Part shown: in pieces, positions 42,780 through 53,493 of the stretch | How positions within the stretch are numbered: position 1 is the first letter of the stretch | Layout: each line of letters starts with the position of its first letter | Assembly (NCBI RefSeq): GCF_009727155.1 | Contig: NZ_WNWM01000002.1 | Location: forward strand, 1,364,001 to 1,428,000 | Origin: Pseudoduganella dura | GTDB taxonomy: Bacteria; Pseudomonadota; Gammaproteobacteria; Burkholderiales; Burkholderiaceae_D | Length of the DNA: 64,000 bases | Direction of reading: 5' to 3' | Notes under the pieces: model-generated | The model's database searches: none | Told to the model about the DNA's origin: nothing | The model's input: only the letters and a program-made list of their open reading frames with translations | Made by a program: the position numbers and the translations under genes

Positions 42780-45113
42780 TCAGGATCGTTCGCGTTGCAG
42801 ATTGCGTTCCAGCTGTGCCTTGCCGGCCAGGTACTGTTTCGGCCACGGCATCGCGCGGTAGCCGATGCGCGCCGCTTCCGTCAGCGTCCAGGCCGGGTTG
42901 GCCAGGTGCGGCCGCCCGACCGCGCACAGGTCGGCGCGGCCAGCCGCGATGATGCCGTTGGCATGATCCGCCTCGTGGATGGCGCCGACCGCCATGGCCG
43001 CGATGGCGGCTTCGTTGCGCACGCGGTCGGCGAACGGGGCCTGGTACATGCGGCCGAACACGGGCTGTTCCCGCCTGCTGACCTGGCCGGACGAGCAATC
43101 GATCACGTCCGCCCCGGCCGCCTTGAACAGCCGGGCGACAAGCACCGCGTCATCCGGCGTGATGCCCCCTTCCACCCAGTCGTGCGCCGAAATGCGCACG
43201 CTCATCGGCTTGTGCGCCGGCCACGCGGCGCGCATCGCGGCAAACACGCGCAGCGGGAAGCGGCAGCGGTTTTCCAGGCTGCCGCCATGCTCGTCGGCGC
43301 GCTGGTTGGTCAGCGGCGAGATGAACGACGACAGCAGATAACCATGCGCGCAGTGCAGTTCCAGCCAGTCGAAGCCCGCCTCGTCCGCCGCGCGCGCGGC
43401 GTGCACGAAATCGGCTTCCACCCGGTTCATGTCGGCTTCGGTCATCTCGCGCGATATTTGCGACACGCCTTCGAGGTACTGTTGCGGCGATGCCGACACC
43501 AGCGGCCAGTTGCCCTCGGCGAGCGGCCGGTCGATGCCGTCCCACATCGCGCGGGTGGAACCCTTGGCGCCCGCATGGCCGAGCTGGATGCCGATCATCG
43601 CATCGCTCGCGGCATGCACCGCGTCGACGACGCGGCGCCATGCGCGCGTGTGTTCCGGCGCGTACAGGCCGGGGCACCAGGGCGTGATCCGCGCATCGGC
43701 CGATACGCAGGTCATCTCCGCCATCACCAGCGCGGCGCCGCCGGCCGCGCGCGCGCCCAGGTGCAGCAGGTGCCAGTCGCCGACCACGCCATCCACGGCG
43801 CTGTACTGCGCCATCGGCGATACCACGATACGGTTCTTCAACACCAGGCCGCGCACCCTGAACGGCGTAAACATCGGCGGAATCGCCAGGTCCGCGGGCG
43901 GCGCCAGTCCCGCCTGCGCAAAGGCCCGCCGCGCGAACCAGCGCTCGTAGTCCGCCACGTACGCCGCGTCGCGCAGGCGCAGGTTTTCATGCGAGAGGCG
44001 CTGGCTGCGCGCCAGCATCGCATAGGCGAACTGCGGCGGCGCCAGGGCGGCGTAACGCGCCACGTTCTCGAACCACTCCATCGAATTGCGCGCCGCGCTC
44101 TGCAGCTTGAGCACCTCGACGGCGCGTTCCGCTTCGTAGGCGGCCAGCGCCGCGCGCAGGTCGCCGTCACCGTCGATACAGCGGGCCAGCGCGATCGCGT
44201 CTTCCAGCGCGAGCCTGGTGCCGGAACCGATCGAGAAGTGAGCCGAGTGCGCCGCGTCGCCCACCAGCACGACCGGCGCGGCGGCTGCCCCGGCATGCCA
44301 GTGCACCCACCGATCGCACACGATGCGGGGAAAGCGGCGCCACATGTCCGGCCCGCGCAGGTGGGCCGCGTTCGACAGCAGCGGGTGGCCGTCGAGCCGG
44401 TCGGCGAACAGCCGCTCGCAGAACGCGATCGATTCCTGCTGCGTCATCTCTTCCAGCCCGGCCGCGCGCCACACGGTTTCCGGCGCCTCCACGATGAAGG
44501 TCGACGTGCCGGCCTCGAACTGGTAGATGTGGGCCTGGAACCAGCCATGCGGCGTCTCGCGGAAATCGAACGTGAAGGCGTCGAACCGTTGCGTGGTGCC
44601 CAGCCACGCGAAGCGGCACCGCGGCTGCGCTTCCGGTGCATCGGCCCGCGGCGCGAACGTTTCGGCATGGCGTGCGCGGATGCGGCTGTGCAGGCCGTCG
44701 GCGGCGATCACCAGGCCGGCCCCGTAGCGTGCCGCCAGCGCCTGCTCGTCCGTGGCTTCCGTTTCGAACACCAGCTCCACGCCCAGTTCCTCGCAGCGGC
44801 GCTGCAGGATGGCCAGCAGCCGCCTGCGGCCGATGCCGGCGAACCCGTGGCCGCCGGAGCGCACCCGTTCGCCCCTGAAGAACACCTCGATGTCGTCCCA
44901 GTGGTTGAACGCTGCCAGGATGCCGCGCGCGCTCGGCTCGTCCGCCGCCACCAGCCTGTCCAGCGTCTGGTCGGAAAACACGACACCCCACCCGAACGTG
45001 TCGTGCGGCCGGTTGCGCTCGACCACGACCACGCGCCGTGCCGGCACCGCCTTCTTCAGCAGCAATGCGCTGTACAGCCCGGCCGGGCCGCCGCCGATGC
45101 AGAGCACGTTCAT
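42780..45113 (-). CDS. Bifunctional FAD monooxygenase / OYE reductase (2-aminobenzoyl-CoA or salicylyl-CoA type)
   Basis: The start at 45113 overlaps the ligase stop (ATGA). The 777-residue product is a fusion. Residues 1 to about 400 are an aromatic FAD monooxygenase ([49 protein letters not shown]). From about 415 it is an old-yellow-enzyme FMN reductase ([72 protein letters not shown]). This is the layout of 2-aminobenzoyl-CoA monooxygenase/reductase, which hydroxylates and then dearomatises the ring of 2-aminobenzoyl-CoA, and of the related salicylyl-CoA 5-hydroxylase. The RidA neighbour favours an amino substrate. Confidence 0.92.
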   Translation of the reverse strand: MNVLCIGGGPAGLYSALLLKKAVPARRVVVVERNRPHDTFGWGVVFSDQTLDRLVAADEPSARGILAAFNHWDDIEVFFRGERVRSGGHGFAGIGRRRLLAILQRRCEELGVELVFETEATDEQALAARYGAGLVIAADGLHSRIRARHAETFAPRADAPEAQPRCRFAWLGTTQRFDAFTFDFRETPHGWFQAHIYQFEAGTSTFIVEAPETVWRAAGLEEMTQQESIAFCERLFADRLDGHPLLSNAAHLRGPDMWRRFPRIVCDRWVHWHAGAAAAPVVLVGDAAHSAHFSIGSGTRLALEDAIALARCIDGDGDLRAALAAYEAERAVEVLKLQSAARNSMEWFENVARYAALAPPQFAYAMLARSQRLSHENLRLRDAAYVADYERWFARRAFAQAGLAPPADLAIPPMFTPFRVRGLVLKNRIVVSPMAQYSAVDGVVGDWHLLHLGARAAGGAALVMAEMTCVSADARITPWCPGLYAPEHTRAWRRVVDAVHAASDAMIGIQLGHAGAKGSTRAMWDGIDRPLAEGNWPLVSASPQQYLEGVSQISREMTEADMNRVEADFVHAARAADEAGFDWLELHCAHGYLLSSFISPLTNQRADEHGGSLENRCRFPLRVFAAMRAAWPAHKPMSVRISAHDWVEGGITPDDAVLVARLFKAAGADVIDCSSGQVSRREQPVFGRMYQAPFADRVRNEAAIAAMAVGAIHEADHANGIIAAGRADLCAVGRPHLANPAWTLTEAARIGYRAMPWPKQYLAGKAQLERNLQRERS

Positions 45114-46732
45114 GACTGGCGCAGCCGGAAGCGCTGCAGCTTGCCCGTCTCGGTGCGCGGCAGCGCGGCCGCGAACACCACGCGGCGCGGGTACTTGTAG
45201 GGCGCGATCTCGCCCTTGACGAATGCCTGCAGCGCCGCCGCCAGCGCAGGCGTGGCGTCGAATCCGGGCCGCAGCACCACGTGCGCCTCGACGACCTGCC
45301 CGCGCTCCGCGTCCTCCCGCCCCACCACGCCGCATTCGGCCACGGCCGGATGGCGCAGCAGCGCGTCTTCCACTTCCGGGCCGGCGATGTTGTAGCCGGC
45401 GGAGACGATCATGTCGTCCGTGCGCGAACGGTAGTAGAAATAGCCGTCGGCATCCATCTCGCAGGCGTCGCCGGTAAGGTTCCAGCCGTTGCACACGTAA
45501 TCCTTCTGCCGCGCATCGTCGAGGTACCGGCAGCCGGTCGGCCCTTTCACGGCCAGCCGTCCCACCACGCCGGGCCCCACCGGGTTGCCCCGCGCGTCGA
45601 GCACGCAGGCGCGGTAGCCGGGCACTACCTTGCCGATGGCGCCGGCACGCACCTCGTCGCCGGCGGCGGAGATGAAGATGTGCAGCATCTCGGTCGAGCC
45701 GATGCCGTCGATCATGGCCAGCCCGGTCGCCCGCCGCCAGGCCTCGCGCGTGGCCACCGGCAGCGCTTCGCCGGCCGACACGGTTTCGCGCAGGCTGGAC
45801 AGGTCGTACCGCGGCGCCAGCGCCGCCATCTGCCGGTACGAGGTGGGCGCCGTGAAGCAGACCGTGGCGCGGTACCGTTCGATGGCCGCCAGCAGCGTTT
45901 CGGGCGTGAGTTTTTCCAGCAGCACCGCGGATGCCCCTGCCCGCAACGGGAACAGCAGCAGCCCGCCCAGGCCGAACGTGAAGGCCAGCGGCGGCGTGCC
46001 GATGAACACGTCCGACGCCCGCGAGCGCAGCGTGTAACGCGGAAAGCAGTCGCAGATCGCCAGCACGTCGCGATGGAAATGCATGGTCCCTTTCGGCACG
46101 CCGGTGGTGCCGGAAGTGAAGCTGATCAGGCACACGTCGTCCGCCGCGGTGTCGCAGGGGGCGAACGTGGCCGGCACTTGCGCCATCAGCGCTTCGAGTC
46201 CGTCGCCGGCATCGCTGCCGGGGCCGAAATACACGACAGGCGGCAGGTCCGGCACGGCATCGAGATCGGCGCGCAGCGCAGCCGCGCACAGCACGGCATC
46301 GACCTGCGCCTTCGCCGCGATCGCGGCCAGCTCGCGCGTGCGCAGCAGCGGCATCGTGGGCACGGCGACCAGCCCCGCCTTCAGCACGGCCAGCAGGGCG
46401 GCGGCCATCAACAAGGTATTGGTGCCACGCAGCAGCACGCGGTTGCCAGGCACGAGCGCCATCGGCCCGCGCAGCACATGGGCGATTCGGTCGACATGTT
46501 CCTGCAGCTGCGCATAGGTCCACTGCGCATGGTCGCCGGCCAGCGCCAGGCGCGCGCCGCATCCTTCCGCCACCTGGCGATCCAGCAACTCGGCAACGCA
46601 GTTGATCCTCGGCGGATAGCACAGCCCGGGCAGTTCGCACAGCAGTTCGGGCCACAGACCGGCGGGCGGCAGGTGGGCGTGCGCGAACGGATCGGCGTGC
46701 GCACTGGCCGAACCGTGGAGGGAATGGTCCAT
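45110..46732 (-). CDS. Benzoate/2-aminobenzoate-type CoA ligase
   Basis: The ATG at 46732 begins [18 protein letters not shown]; a GTG 11 codons upstream is an alternative. The 540-residue protein carries the AMP-forming ligase motifs [33 protein letters not shown], the [27 protein letters not shown] hinge region in part, and the C-terminal lysine segment [14 protein letters not shown]. It groups by eye with benzoate-CoA ligases. It activates the aromatic acid, probably 2-aminobenzoate (anthranilate), to its CoA ester as the entry step of the operon. Salicylate or benzoate cannot be excluded. Confidence 0.88.
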   Translation of the reverse strand: MDHSLHGSASAHADPFAHAHLPPAGLWPELLCELPGLCYPPRINCVAELLDRQVAEGCGARLALAGDHAQWTYAQLQEHVDRIAHVLRGPMALVPGNRVLLRGTNTLLMAAALLAVLKAGLVAVPTMPLLRTRELAAIAAKAQVDAVLCAAALRADLDAVPDLPPVVYFGPGSDAGDGLEALMAQVPATFAPCDTAADDVCLISFTSGTTGVPKGTMHFHRDVLAICDCFPRYTLRSRASDVFIGTPPLAFTFGLGGLLLFPLRAGASAVLLEKLTPETLLAAIERYRATVCFTAPTSYRQMAALAPRYDLSSLRETVSAGEALPVATREAWRRATGLAMIDGIGSTEMLHIFISAAGDEVRAGAIGKVVPGYRACVLDARGNPVGPGVVGRLAVKGPTGCRYLDDARQKDYVCNGWNLTGDACEMDADGYFYYRSRTDDMIVSAGYNIAGPEVEDALLRHPAVAECGVVGREDAERGQVVEAHVVLRPGFDATPALAAALQAFVKGEIAPYKYPRRVVFAAALPRTETGKLQRFRLRQS

Positions 46733-46887
46733 GATCGCCCCGTGATGGATGGTTGGACTGGCCACTTACTGTAGGCGCGAATCAGCCGGCGAACAAGCGC
46801 GGACCGCGCCGCGCGCCGTTGCCCGCCCGGGCGCGGTCACGCGGGTATCCGGGACCATGCGGAAGATTGGGCAACACTCGGGAACAC

Positions 46888-47580
46888 TCAGCCACGCAGG
46901 CGCTGTGCCTGGCGGCGCACCATGTCGAGCACGGCCGCAAGCGCGGGGGCCAGCGCGGCCGCGGTGGCGGGCGCCTCGGCCAGCAGCGCGGCGGCCCCGT
47001 GCAGGCCGAGCATGGCGCAACCGCCGCGCAGCCGCTCCAGCCGCACAGCGGCCTCGTCGCGCGCGCCGCTTGCGAGGAGCCCTTCGATTTCCGTCCTGGC
47101 GGCCAGCAGCTGCGTCTCGAACCCGGCCAGGTAGGCTTGCAGCCGGTCGGCATCGATGCCCAGCCGCGCCAGCGTGGCGGCCGGCGCCTCGGCGTGCAGC
47201 GGCGCCGCCGCATCGAGAGCATCGAGGGCCGCGAGTTGCGCCCGCACCTGTGCCGGTTCGAACGGCTTGACGATGTATCCGGTGGCGCCGGCCTGCAGGG
47301 CCAGTTCCACCGTGTCGCGGTCGTTGGCGGAAGACACCACCACGAACGGCAGCGCGGCCAGGGCACTGTCGCCACGCACCTTCTGCAGCAACTCCATGCC
47401 CGACAGCCGCGGCATGCGCAGGTCGCAGAAACAGGCGGCCGGCCGCAAGCCCGCTGCCAGCTGCTGCCACGCATCGGCGCCATCCTCCGCTTCGACGATG
47501 TCATAGCGGCCGCAGCTGTCGATCAGGTGCATCAGCATCATCCGCGACACCACGTCGTCGTCGACTACCAGAACTTTCAT
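46888..47580 (-). CDS. Response regulator with receiver domain and HPt-like tail lacking His
   Basis: The ATG at 47580 is supported by GGGGAGA upstream; the 230-residue product starts MKVLVVDDDVVSRMM. The receiver domain (1-120) has acidic Asp7-9, phosphoacceptor Asp53 in CDLRMP, Ser83/84 and Lys105. The alpha-helical tail (about 140-230) resembles an HPt domain, but where the phospho-His would be it has Glu182 in ERLRGGCAMLG. No DNA-binding domain is present, so it cannot act as a classical transcription factor. It probably works with the hybrid kinase encoded just upstream. Confidence 0.88.
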   Translation of the reverse strand: MKVLVVDDDVVSRMMLMHLIDSCGRYDIVEAEDGADAWQQLAAGLRPAACFCDLRMPRLSGMELLQKVRGDSALAALPFVVVSSANDRDTVELALQAGATGYIVKPFEPAQVRAQLAALDALDAAAPLHAEAPAATLARLGIDADRLQAYLAGFETQLLAARTEIEGLLASGARDEAAVRLERLRGGCAMLGLHGAAALLAEAPATAAALAPALAAVLDMVRRQAQRLRG

Positions 47581-47667
47581 CACTCTCCCCATCCGGCCAC
47601 GCGCCGGCGCGCTGCGATTATAACCACAGGGCCGGCGCACGGAAATGCCGCCTTGCAGTCGAGTCCG

Positions 47668-47761
47668 TGTCACACGGTGCCTGGCACCGATGTGACACGA
47701 GCTCATCCGCAAGCCCGACACATGTCACACGGTGCCTGGCACCGATGTGACACGAGCTCAT
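47668..47761. repeat. Two identical 39-bp palindromic direct repeats
   Basis: Copies at 47668-47706 and 47723-47761 are identical over 39 bp, 55 bp apart. Each contains the nested palindrome TGTCACA-C-GGTGCC-T-GGCACC-GA-TGTGACA. The second copy contains the stop codon of the hybrid kinase gene (47758-47760). They fill the gap between that kinase and the response regulator and could act as paired RNA hairpins. Confidence 0.85.
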
Positions 47762-50700
47762 GCGCTGCCGCCGCTCGGCGCTACCAGCCGCCCCAGCAGC
47801 GCATGCAGCCGCGGCAGCTTGTGCCGGATCGCCGGCCACAGCGCGCGGTCGGCAGCACGTTCCAGCTCGGCACACAGGGCCTGCAGTTCGATCTCCTGCA
47901 GGTAGGCGGCGCTGCCCTTCATGCCGTGGAACAGGCGGCCGGCGGCGTCGGCGTCGGCGGCGCCCAGGGCCGCGTCCAGTTCGTCCAGCTTGCCCGGCAG
48001 GTCGGCCAGGAAGGCATCGCGCAGCCGCAGGCGCAGCGCGCCGGCCGCGTCGATGCCGGGCGCCGGCGCCGCCGGCGGCTGCCCGCCGTCGATGCCGAAC
48101 ATCGCATCGAGTTCCGCCACGGTGGGGCGCGGCGCCGCCCCGTGCGGCGGCACCAGCGGCGGCAGCGGGTCGAGCACGATGCCGCGCGCCAGCTGGCGCT
48201 CGATGGCCCGCGCCAGCTGCAGGTGCAGCGCGCCTTCGTCGATCGGCTTGGTGAGGAAATCGTCCATGCCCGATGCCAGGTAGCGGCTGCGGTCTTCCTC
48301 GCTGGCGTTGGCCGTCAGCGCGATGATCGTCAGGTCGCGGTCGCACACGGGCGCCCCGGCCGGGCCGCCGGCGCGGATCGCGCGCGTGGCCGTGGGTCCG
48401 TCCAGTTCCGGCATGCGGCCATCCATCAGGATCAGGTCATACCGTGTCTGCGCGCACGCCGCCACCGCCAGCGCGCCGTTGCCCACGATGTCCACGCCGT
48501 GGCCCAGGTCTTCCAGCATCATGCGGATGATGATCTGGTTGGTCGGAAAATCTTCCGCGCACAGCACCTTGAGCCGGTGCGTGTGGGGTTCGCGGGCCGC
48601 CTGCGGCGCTAGCAGGGGCGGCACGCCGTCGCACAGCGGCAGCGTGAACGAAAAGACGCTGCCGGCGCCCGGCGTGCTGAGCGCGCCGATCGTGCCGCCC
48701 ATCAGCCCCACCAGCTGGCGGCAGATCGCCAGCCCGAGGCCGGTGCCGCCGTAGCGCCGCGTGGTGGTGGCATCGGCCTGCTCGAATTTCTCGAACAGCC
48801 GCGGCAGTTCGGCGGGCGGGATGCCGATGCCGGTATCCTCGACCGTGAAGCGGATCAGCGCGCAGCCCCCGTCGCCGCTGCCGATGCGCTCCACGCGCAG
48901 CATCACATGGCCGCGCTGCGTGAACTTGAACGCGTTGCCCACCAGGTTGACCAGCACCTGCCGCAGGCGGGTCGGATCGCCGACGACGAAGTGCGGCAGG
49001 TCGCGCCCGTAGTCGATGCGAAATTCCACGCCCTGCGCCGCCGACTGTTCCTCGAACAGGCTGGCCACGTTCTCCACCGTGGCGGCCAGCGCGAAGTCGA
49101 TCGTCTCGACCGTGAGCTTGCCCGCTTCGATCTTGGAAAAGTCCAGCAGGTCGTTGATGATCGACAGCAGCGACTGCGCATTGGTCTGCCCGCGCTCGAT
49201 CTGCTCGCGGGTCGTGGCATGCAGCGACCGGTCGCGCAGCGCGAAGCCCAGCATGCCGATCACGCCGGCCAGCGGCGTGCGCATCTCGTGGCTCATGTTG
49301 GCGAGGAATTCGGACTTCTGCCGCGTGGCGTCCTCGGCCCGTTGCGCCGCATGGCGCAGCCGTTCGTCGCGCTGCTCGAGTTCGTGCTTCTGCTCGATCA
49401 GCAGCCGGTTCTTCATCTCCACCTCGGCCGTGCGCAGGCTCACCTGCTGCTCCAGGCGCATGTGCTGGCTGCGCAGCACGTGCGTCCGTGCGCGGTAGAG
49501 GCCGAACACGCCGCCCAGCAGCACCAGCAGCGCCAGCGTGCGGAACCACCAGGTGCGCCACACCGGCGGCAGGATCGTGATCGCCAGCTCGGTCGGCTCG
49601 CCCCACACGCCATCCTTGTTGGCGGCCTTCACGCGGAACACATAGCGGCCCGGGTCGAGATTGGTATAGGTGGCGAAGCGCTTGGCGACGCCGGTGCTGA
49701 CCCAGTCGCGGTCGAAGCCTTCGAGCTGGTAGGCGAAGCGGTTGTTCTGCGGCCACGCGTAATGCAGCGCCGCGAATTCGAGCGAGAACACGGAATCGCG
49801 GTGATCCAGCGTCAACGCGGACGTGGCCTCGATCGCGCGGCGCAGGATCACATCGCCGTCCGGCCGTGCCACGCCGGGGCGCACCGTCTGGTTGAAGATC
49901 TGGAAATCGGTGATCGCCACCCTCGGGGCCATGCCGTTCGGGCGCACGGCCGCCGGGTCGAACGCGGTGATGCCGTTGAAGCCGCCGAAGTACAGCGTGC
50001 CGTCCGGCGCGGCAAAGGCCGAACCGTCGAAATACGCGCCCTCGATCGTGCCGTCCGCACCCGAGTAGTTGCGCACCCGGCCGGTGGCCGGGTCGAGGCT
50101 GGACAGGCCGCTGTTGGTCGACAGCCACAGCTTGCCCTGGCGGTCCGGCAGGATCGCCGCGATCGCATCGTCGGCCAGCCCGTCCTGCCGGGTGTAGCGG
50201 CGGAAGGTGACGCCGGCGGCGGTCTGCCGCATCCGGTTCAGGCCGGAGGCGGTGCCCACCCACAGCGTGCCCTGCGCATCCTCGTGCAGGTAGTGCACTT
50301 CGTTGTGCGACAGGCTGCCGGGATCGCGCGGATCGTGCTGGAAGTGCCGGAAGCGCCCGGTGCCCCGCTCCAGCATCGCCACGCCGTTGAAGGTGCCCAC
50401 CCACAGGTTGCCGCGGCTGTCCTCGAGCACCGGCCGCACGACATCGTCGGCCAGGCTGGCGCGGTCGCGCGGGTCGTGGCGGAACGCGCGGATCGCGCCG
50501 GTGGCCGGATCGAGCGCATACAGCCCCGCCTTGCTGGACACCCAGATCGTGCCGGCCCGGTCGCCGTAGACATAGCGCACCGTGTCGAGCTCCGGGTTCC
50601 CGCGCGACAGCAGCGCCGGCCCGAAGCGGCCATCTTCCGGATCGAAGCGGCGCACCCCGGCGCGGCTGCCGACCCACAGCGTGCCGCCGGGCGTACGCCA

Positions 50701-51969
50701 CAGCGCCGTCACGTTCGCGTCGCTGGTGCCGTTGCCGACGTGCGGCATGCGATACAGCCGGCTCTCCCCGGTGGCCGGATCGTACAGGCTGAGGCCGTCG
50801 TTGTTGCCCACCCACAGCTTGCCGCCGCCGGCATCGACGATCGCACGCACCCGGTTGTCGGTCAGCGATGCCGGCTGGTCCGGGTTCTTCACCAGCCGGG
50901 CAAAGCCGCCGCTCGACAGGTCCACGCGGCTCACGCCGTTGAACCAGGTACCGACCCAGAACGTGCCGGTGCGGTCGCGGAACAGGGCCGACACGTAATC
51001 GTCGGCCAGGCTGTGCGCATCGCCCAGCTCATGGCGGTAGCCGGCGAAGCGGCCCGTTTCGGGCTGCCAGCGGAACAGCCCGTCGTTGCGCATGCCGGCC
51101 CACACGGTGCCGTCGGGATCCTGGTAGATGTTCGTCACGCTGCCGGCCGGCAGCCCGGCACTGTCGGGCAGGCGCTCGCGCCGCGGCGCGTCGGCCTGCG
51201 CCGTCATTCGCCAGCGCTCCATGCCGGCGTGCGTGCCGACCCACAGCGTGCCGTCGCGGTCGGCCAGCAGCGACTGCACCGCCACGGCCTGCCTGCCGGG
51301 TGCCCTGACGGTAAAGTGCACCATCCCGCCAGCGCCGGGGAGCAGCAGATCCACGCCGGCCGGGGTGCCAATCCACAGCCGGCCCGCGCTGTCGCGTGCC
51401 AGCGCATTGATCTGGTCGTGCGCCAGGCTGCCCGCGTCGCCCGGCACGTGGTGGCGGATCGTGAACCGGCCGGTCTCCGGGTCGAATTGCTGCAGGCCGT
51501 CGGCGGTGCCGATCAACAGGCCGCCGGCGCCGTCGTCGACGATCGCGCGCACGTGCAGGTTGCCGTTGCCGCGCTGCCGCGGCTCAACCGGGCGGTAGTG
51601 CGTGAAGCGCTGGGCCAGCGGGTCGAACAGGTCCAGGCCGTTGTCGGTGCCGACCCACAGGCGGCCGGCCGGGTCCACGTGCAGCACGCGCACCCAGTTT
51701 TGCGACAGGCTGTGCGGATCGGACAGCGCATGCTGGTAGATCACCGTGCGGTAGCCGTCATGGCGCGCCAGGCCGCCCTGCGTGCCGAACCAGATGAAGC
51801 CCTGGCGGTCCTGCACGATGGCCAGCACCGATTCCTGCGGCAAGCCATCCTGCACGCTGAGCTGCTCGAAGCGCAGCGTGCGCGGCGGCGCGGCCGCCGC
51901 CAGCTGGCAGAACAGGGGCAGCGCCAGCAGCAGGCACGGCAGAAAGTGGCGCACGCTCCAGGTCATCAT
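47758..51969 (-). CDS. Hybrid sensor histidine kinase with beta-propeller sensor
   Basis: A 1403-residue protein. A signal peptide (residues 1-27) precedes a periplasmic sensor of repeated two-component-regulator propeller units (GLPQESVLAIVQDRQGFIWF, GTDNGLDLFDP, repeated to about 690) and a Y_Y_Y domain (about 700-765). One membrane helix follows near 775, then a coiled coil, the HisKA His in LANMSHEMRTPLAGVIGM, HATPase (VGNAFKFTQRG, VEDTGIGIPP, GTGLGLAICRQL), a receiver with Asp in LILMDGRMPELDG, and a terminal HPt with His in LFHGMKGSAAYL. It is an HTCS-like sensor that could detect a carbohydrate or aromatic signal. It starts 9 bp after the patatin stop. Confidence 0.93.
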   Translation of the reverse strand: MMTWSVRHFLPCLLLALPLFCQLAAAAPPRTLRFEQLSVQDGLPQESVLAIVQDRQGFIWFGTQGGLARHDGYRTVIYQHALSDPHSLSQNWVRVLHVDPAGRLWVGTDNGLDLFDPLAQRFTHYRPVEPRQRGNGNLHVRAIVDDGAGGLLIGTADGLQQFDPETGRFTIRHHVPGDAGSLAHDQINALARDSAGRLWIGTPAGVDLLLPGAGGMVHFTVRAPGRQAVAVQSLLADRDGTLWVGTHAGMERWRMTAQADAPRRERLPDSAGLPAGSVTNIYQDPDGTVWAGMRNDGLFRWQPETGRFAGYRHELGDAHSLADDYVSALFRDRTGTFWVGTWFNGVSRVDLSSGGFARLVKNPDQPASLTDNRVRAIVDAGGGKLWVGNNDGLSLYDPATGESRLYRMPHVGNGTSDANVTALWRTPGGTLWVGSRAGVRRFDPEDGRFGPALLSRGNPELDTVRYVYGDRAGTIWVSSKAGLYALDPATGAIRAFRHDPRDRASLADDVVRPVLEDSRGNLWVGTFNGVAMLERGTGRFRHFQHDPRDPGSLSHNEVHYLHEDAQGTLWVGTASGLNRMRQTAAGVTFRRYTRQDGLADDAIAAILPDRQGKLWLSTNSGLSSLDPATGRVRNYSGADGTIEGAYFDGSAFAAPDGTLYFGGFNGITAFDPAAVRPNGMAPRVAITDFQIFNQTVRPGVARPDGDVILRRAIEATSALTLDHRDSVFSLEFAALHYAWPQNNRFAYQLEGFDRDWVSTGVAKRFATYTNLDPGRYVFRVKAANKDGVWGEPTELAITILPPVWRTWWFRTLALLVLLGGVFGLYRARTHVLRSQHMRLEQQVSLRTAEVEMKNRLLIEQKHELEQRDERLRHAAQRAEDATRQKSEFLANMSHEMRTPLAGVIGMLGFALRDRSLHATTREQIERGQTNAQSLLSIINDLLDFSKIEAGKLTVETIDFALAATVENVASLFEEQSAAQGVEFRIDYGRDLPHFVVGDPTRLRQVLVNLVGNAFKFTQRGHVMLRVERIGSGDGGCALIRFTVEDTGIGIPPAELPRLFEKFEQADATTTRRYGGTGLGLAICRQLVGLMGGTIGALSTPGAGSVFSFTLPLCDGVPPLLAPQAAREPHTHRLKVLCAEDFPTNQIIIRMMLEDLGHGVDIVGNGALAVAACAQTRYDLILMDGRMPELDGPTATRAIRAGGPAGAPVCDRDLTIIALTANASEEDRSRYLASGMDDFLTKPIDEGALHLQLARAIERQLARGIVLDPLPPLVPPHGAAPRPTVAELDAMFGIDGGQPPAAPAPGIDAAGALRLRLRDAFLADLPGKLDELDAALGAADADAAGRLFHGMKGSAAYLQEIELQALCAELERAADRALWPAIRHKLPRLHALLGRLVAPSGGSA

Positions 51970-51978
51970 GTCAAGCCG

Positions 51979-53151
51979 TCAGTTACCGAAAAACGCCAGC
52001 ACGTCGGCACGCCGGGCATGCGTGTCGCGCTGGCCCAGGCGGATCAGCTCGTTGGTGTAGCTCGATTCGAACAGCAGGTAGGATGCCAGCGCGGCGCCGC
52101 GCGCCTCGGTCGCGCCGATCCCCGACAGCATGGCCCGGATCGGCGCCGGCAGGCTGCCCACGTGGCGCGCCGCGATATCGTCCAGCCGCTCGGATGGCGC
52201 GATCACCAGCAGCTCCACGGGCCGCAGCGGCGTGCGTTCGAGCAGGTCGGCGGGCAGCATCGACAGCGTGCTGTTGATGCGGTTCAGGCGTTCGATGTCC
52301 ATCGACAGGCCGTCGAGGAAGATCGACGACAGCGCATGGCCGGCGATCTGCGCCAGGCTGGGATAGCGCGCCGCCTCCCCGCCGCCGTTGCGCGCCTTCT
52401 CGGTGAGCCGGCCGGCGCCGACCACCAGCACCTTGGTCGCGCCCAGGTGGATCGCCGGCGAGATCGGCGCCAGCTGGCGCATCGAGCCGTCGCCGCAGTA
52501 CTCGCGCTGGCCGCCCACATACAGCGGCGTGGCCGGGAAGATGAACGGGATCGCGGAAGAGGCCAGCAGGTGTTCGACGCCGATCTGGTCCTGCAGCGCC
52601 ACCCGCTGCATGCGGATCCACGGCGCGATCTCGGCGGCGGTCTGGTAGAACGTGATGTGCTGGCCGCCCGTGTAGGACGACGCGGTGACGGCCACCGCGT
52701 GCAGCAGCCCTTCCTGCAGCACGCCGTCGAGCCGCGGCAGGTCGAGCATGCGGTGCAGCAGGTTGACCAGCGGTGTGTTGTTCAGCAGCGACGCGGGCGG
52801 CGCCGCCCGCCACTTGCGCAGCAGCCAGCCGAACGACAGCAGCGACAGCCAGCGCGCACCGGAGCGCAGCACGCCGAGCGAATCGGCGCGGTACACCTGC
52901 TCGACGGTGATGTGGGACCACACATCCATCAGCTTGGCCACGCTCTCGCCGAAGTTGTCGGCACGGCAGGCCAGCGCGGTGGCATTGATGGCGCCGGCCG
53001 AGGTGCCGCAGACGATCTGGAACGGGCAACGCGCCGGTGCCCAGCCTTCGTCCCACAGGATCTCCGCAATCGCCTGCAATACCCCGACCTGGTAGGCGCC
53101 CCGCGCGCCCCCACCGGTCAGGATCAGGCCGGTCTTTTTTTTCATTCCCAT
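51979..53151 (-). CDS. Patatin-like phospholipase
   Basis: The 390-residue protein has the patatin catalytic dyad: glycine-rich oxyanion loop [15 protein letters not shown], nucleophile Ser in [11 protein letters not shown] and Asp in [11 protein letters not shown]. No signal peptide or membrane segment is seen, so it is likely cytoplasmic and could hydrolyse acyl-lipids. The third residue is also Met; either start is possible. It is the first gene of a minus-strand segment that continues with the hybrid kinase at a 9-bp distance. Confidence 0.9.
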   Translation of the reverse strand: MGMKKKTGLILTGGGARGAYQVGVLQAIAEILWDEGWAPARCPFQIVCGTSAGAINATALACRADNFGESVAKLMDVWSHITVEQVYRADSLGVLRSGARWLSLLSFGWLLRKWRAAPPASLLNNTPLVNLLHRMLDLPRLDGVLQEGLLHAVAVTASSYTGGQHITFYQTAAEIAPWIRMQRVALQDQIGVEHLLASSAIPFIFPATPLYVGGQREYCGDGSMRQLAPISPAIHLGATKVLVVGAGRLTEKARNGGGEAARYPSLAQIAGHALSSIFLDGLSMDIERLNRINSTLSMLPADLLERTPLRPVELLVIAPSERLDDIAARHVGSLPAPIRAMLSGIGATEARGAALASYLLFESSYTNELIRLGQRDTHARRADVLAFFGN

Positions 53152-53493
53152 TTACCAAGGGTAACACGACAGGGAACGTCCCGAAGGGTCTCCCGGTGCC
53201 GCACTGTTGCCTGGTTGCCTCTTCCGGCTGCTCCCCCCGGCCGCGTCGGTTGCGGAGCAGATCATCGGAACCAGGGGTATCTCGCCCGCTTGGGCCGGGT
53301 GATATGATACGGGCATATTCTGCCCACAAAAGCCAGGCAGGCGGCGCAAGCGCGATTTCGGACACATGACCGCGGCGTTGCAGGCACCCGGCGCCCCTTC
53401 TCCGGGGCCACCGCTCTCCCCGGGCGTTTTCCCAAGCTGATCCAGCAAATCGCCCGCGGCCATGCAGCAGGTGTCCATGGAAGGAAAGTCCAG
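53152..53493. promoter_or_regulatory. Divergent promoter region, patatin / MEDS kinase
   Basis: About 340 bp between divergent genes. On the minus strand TTTTGT (53326-53331) and TATCAT (53304-53309) are 16 bp apart and may drive the patatin gene. The spacer is occupied by the inverted repeat GGGCA-TATTC-TGCCC (53311-53325). On the plus strand only the ribosome binding site GGAAGGAAAG of the kinase is clear. Confidence 0.35.

Noticed and set aside
42780..46655. Single 1291-codon frame joining the ligase region and the fused hydroxylase
   Set aside because: Its first part is out of frame with the CoA ligase; the hydroxylase has its own ATG at 45113 overlapping the ligase stop.
48907..53307. 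Very long plus-strand frame of 1466 codons opposite the hybrid kinase and patatin genes
   Set aside because: It is the antisense shadow of two genes with clear domains; long antisense frames are expected at this GC content.
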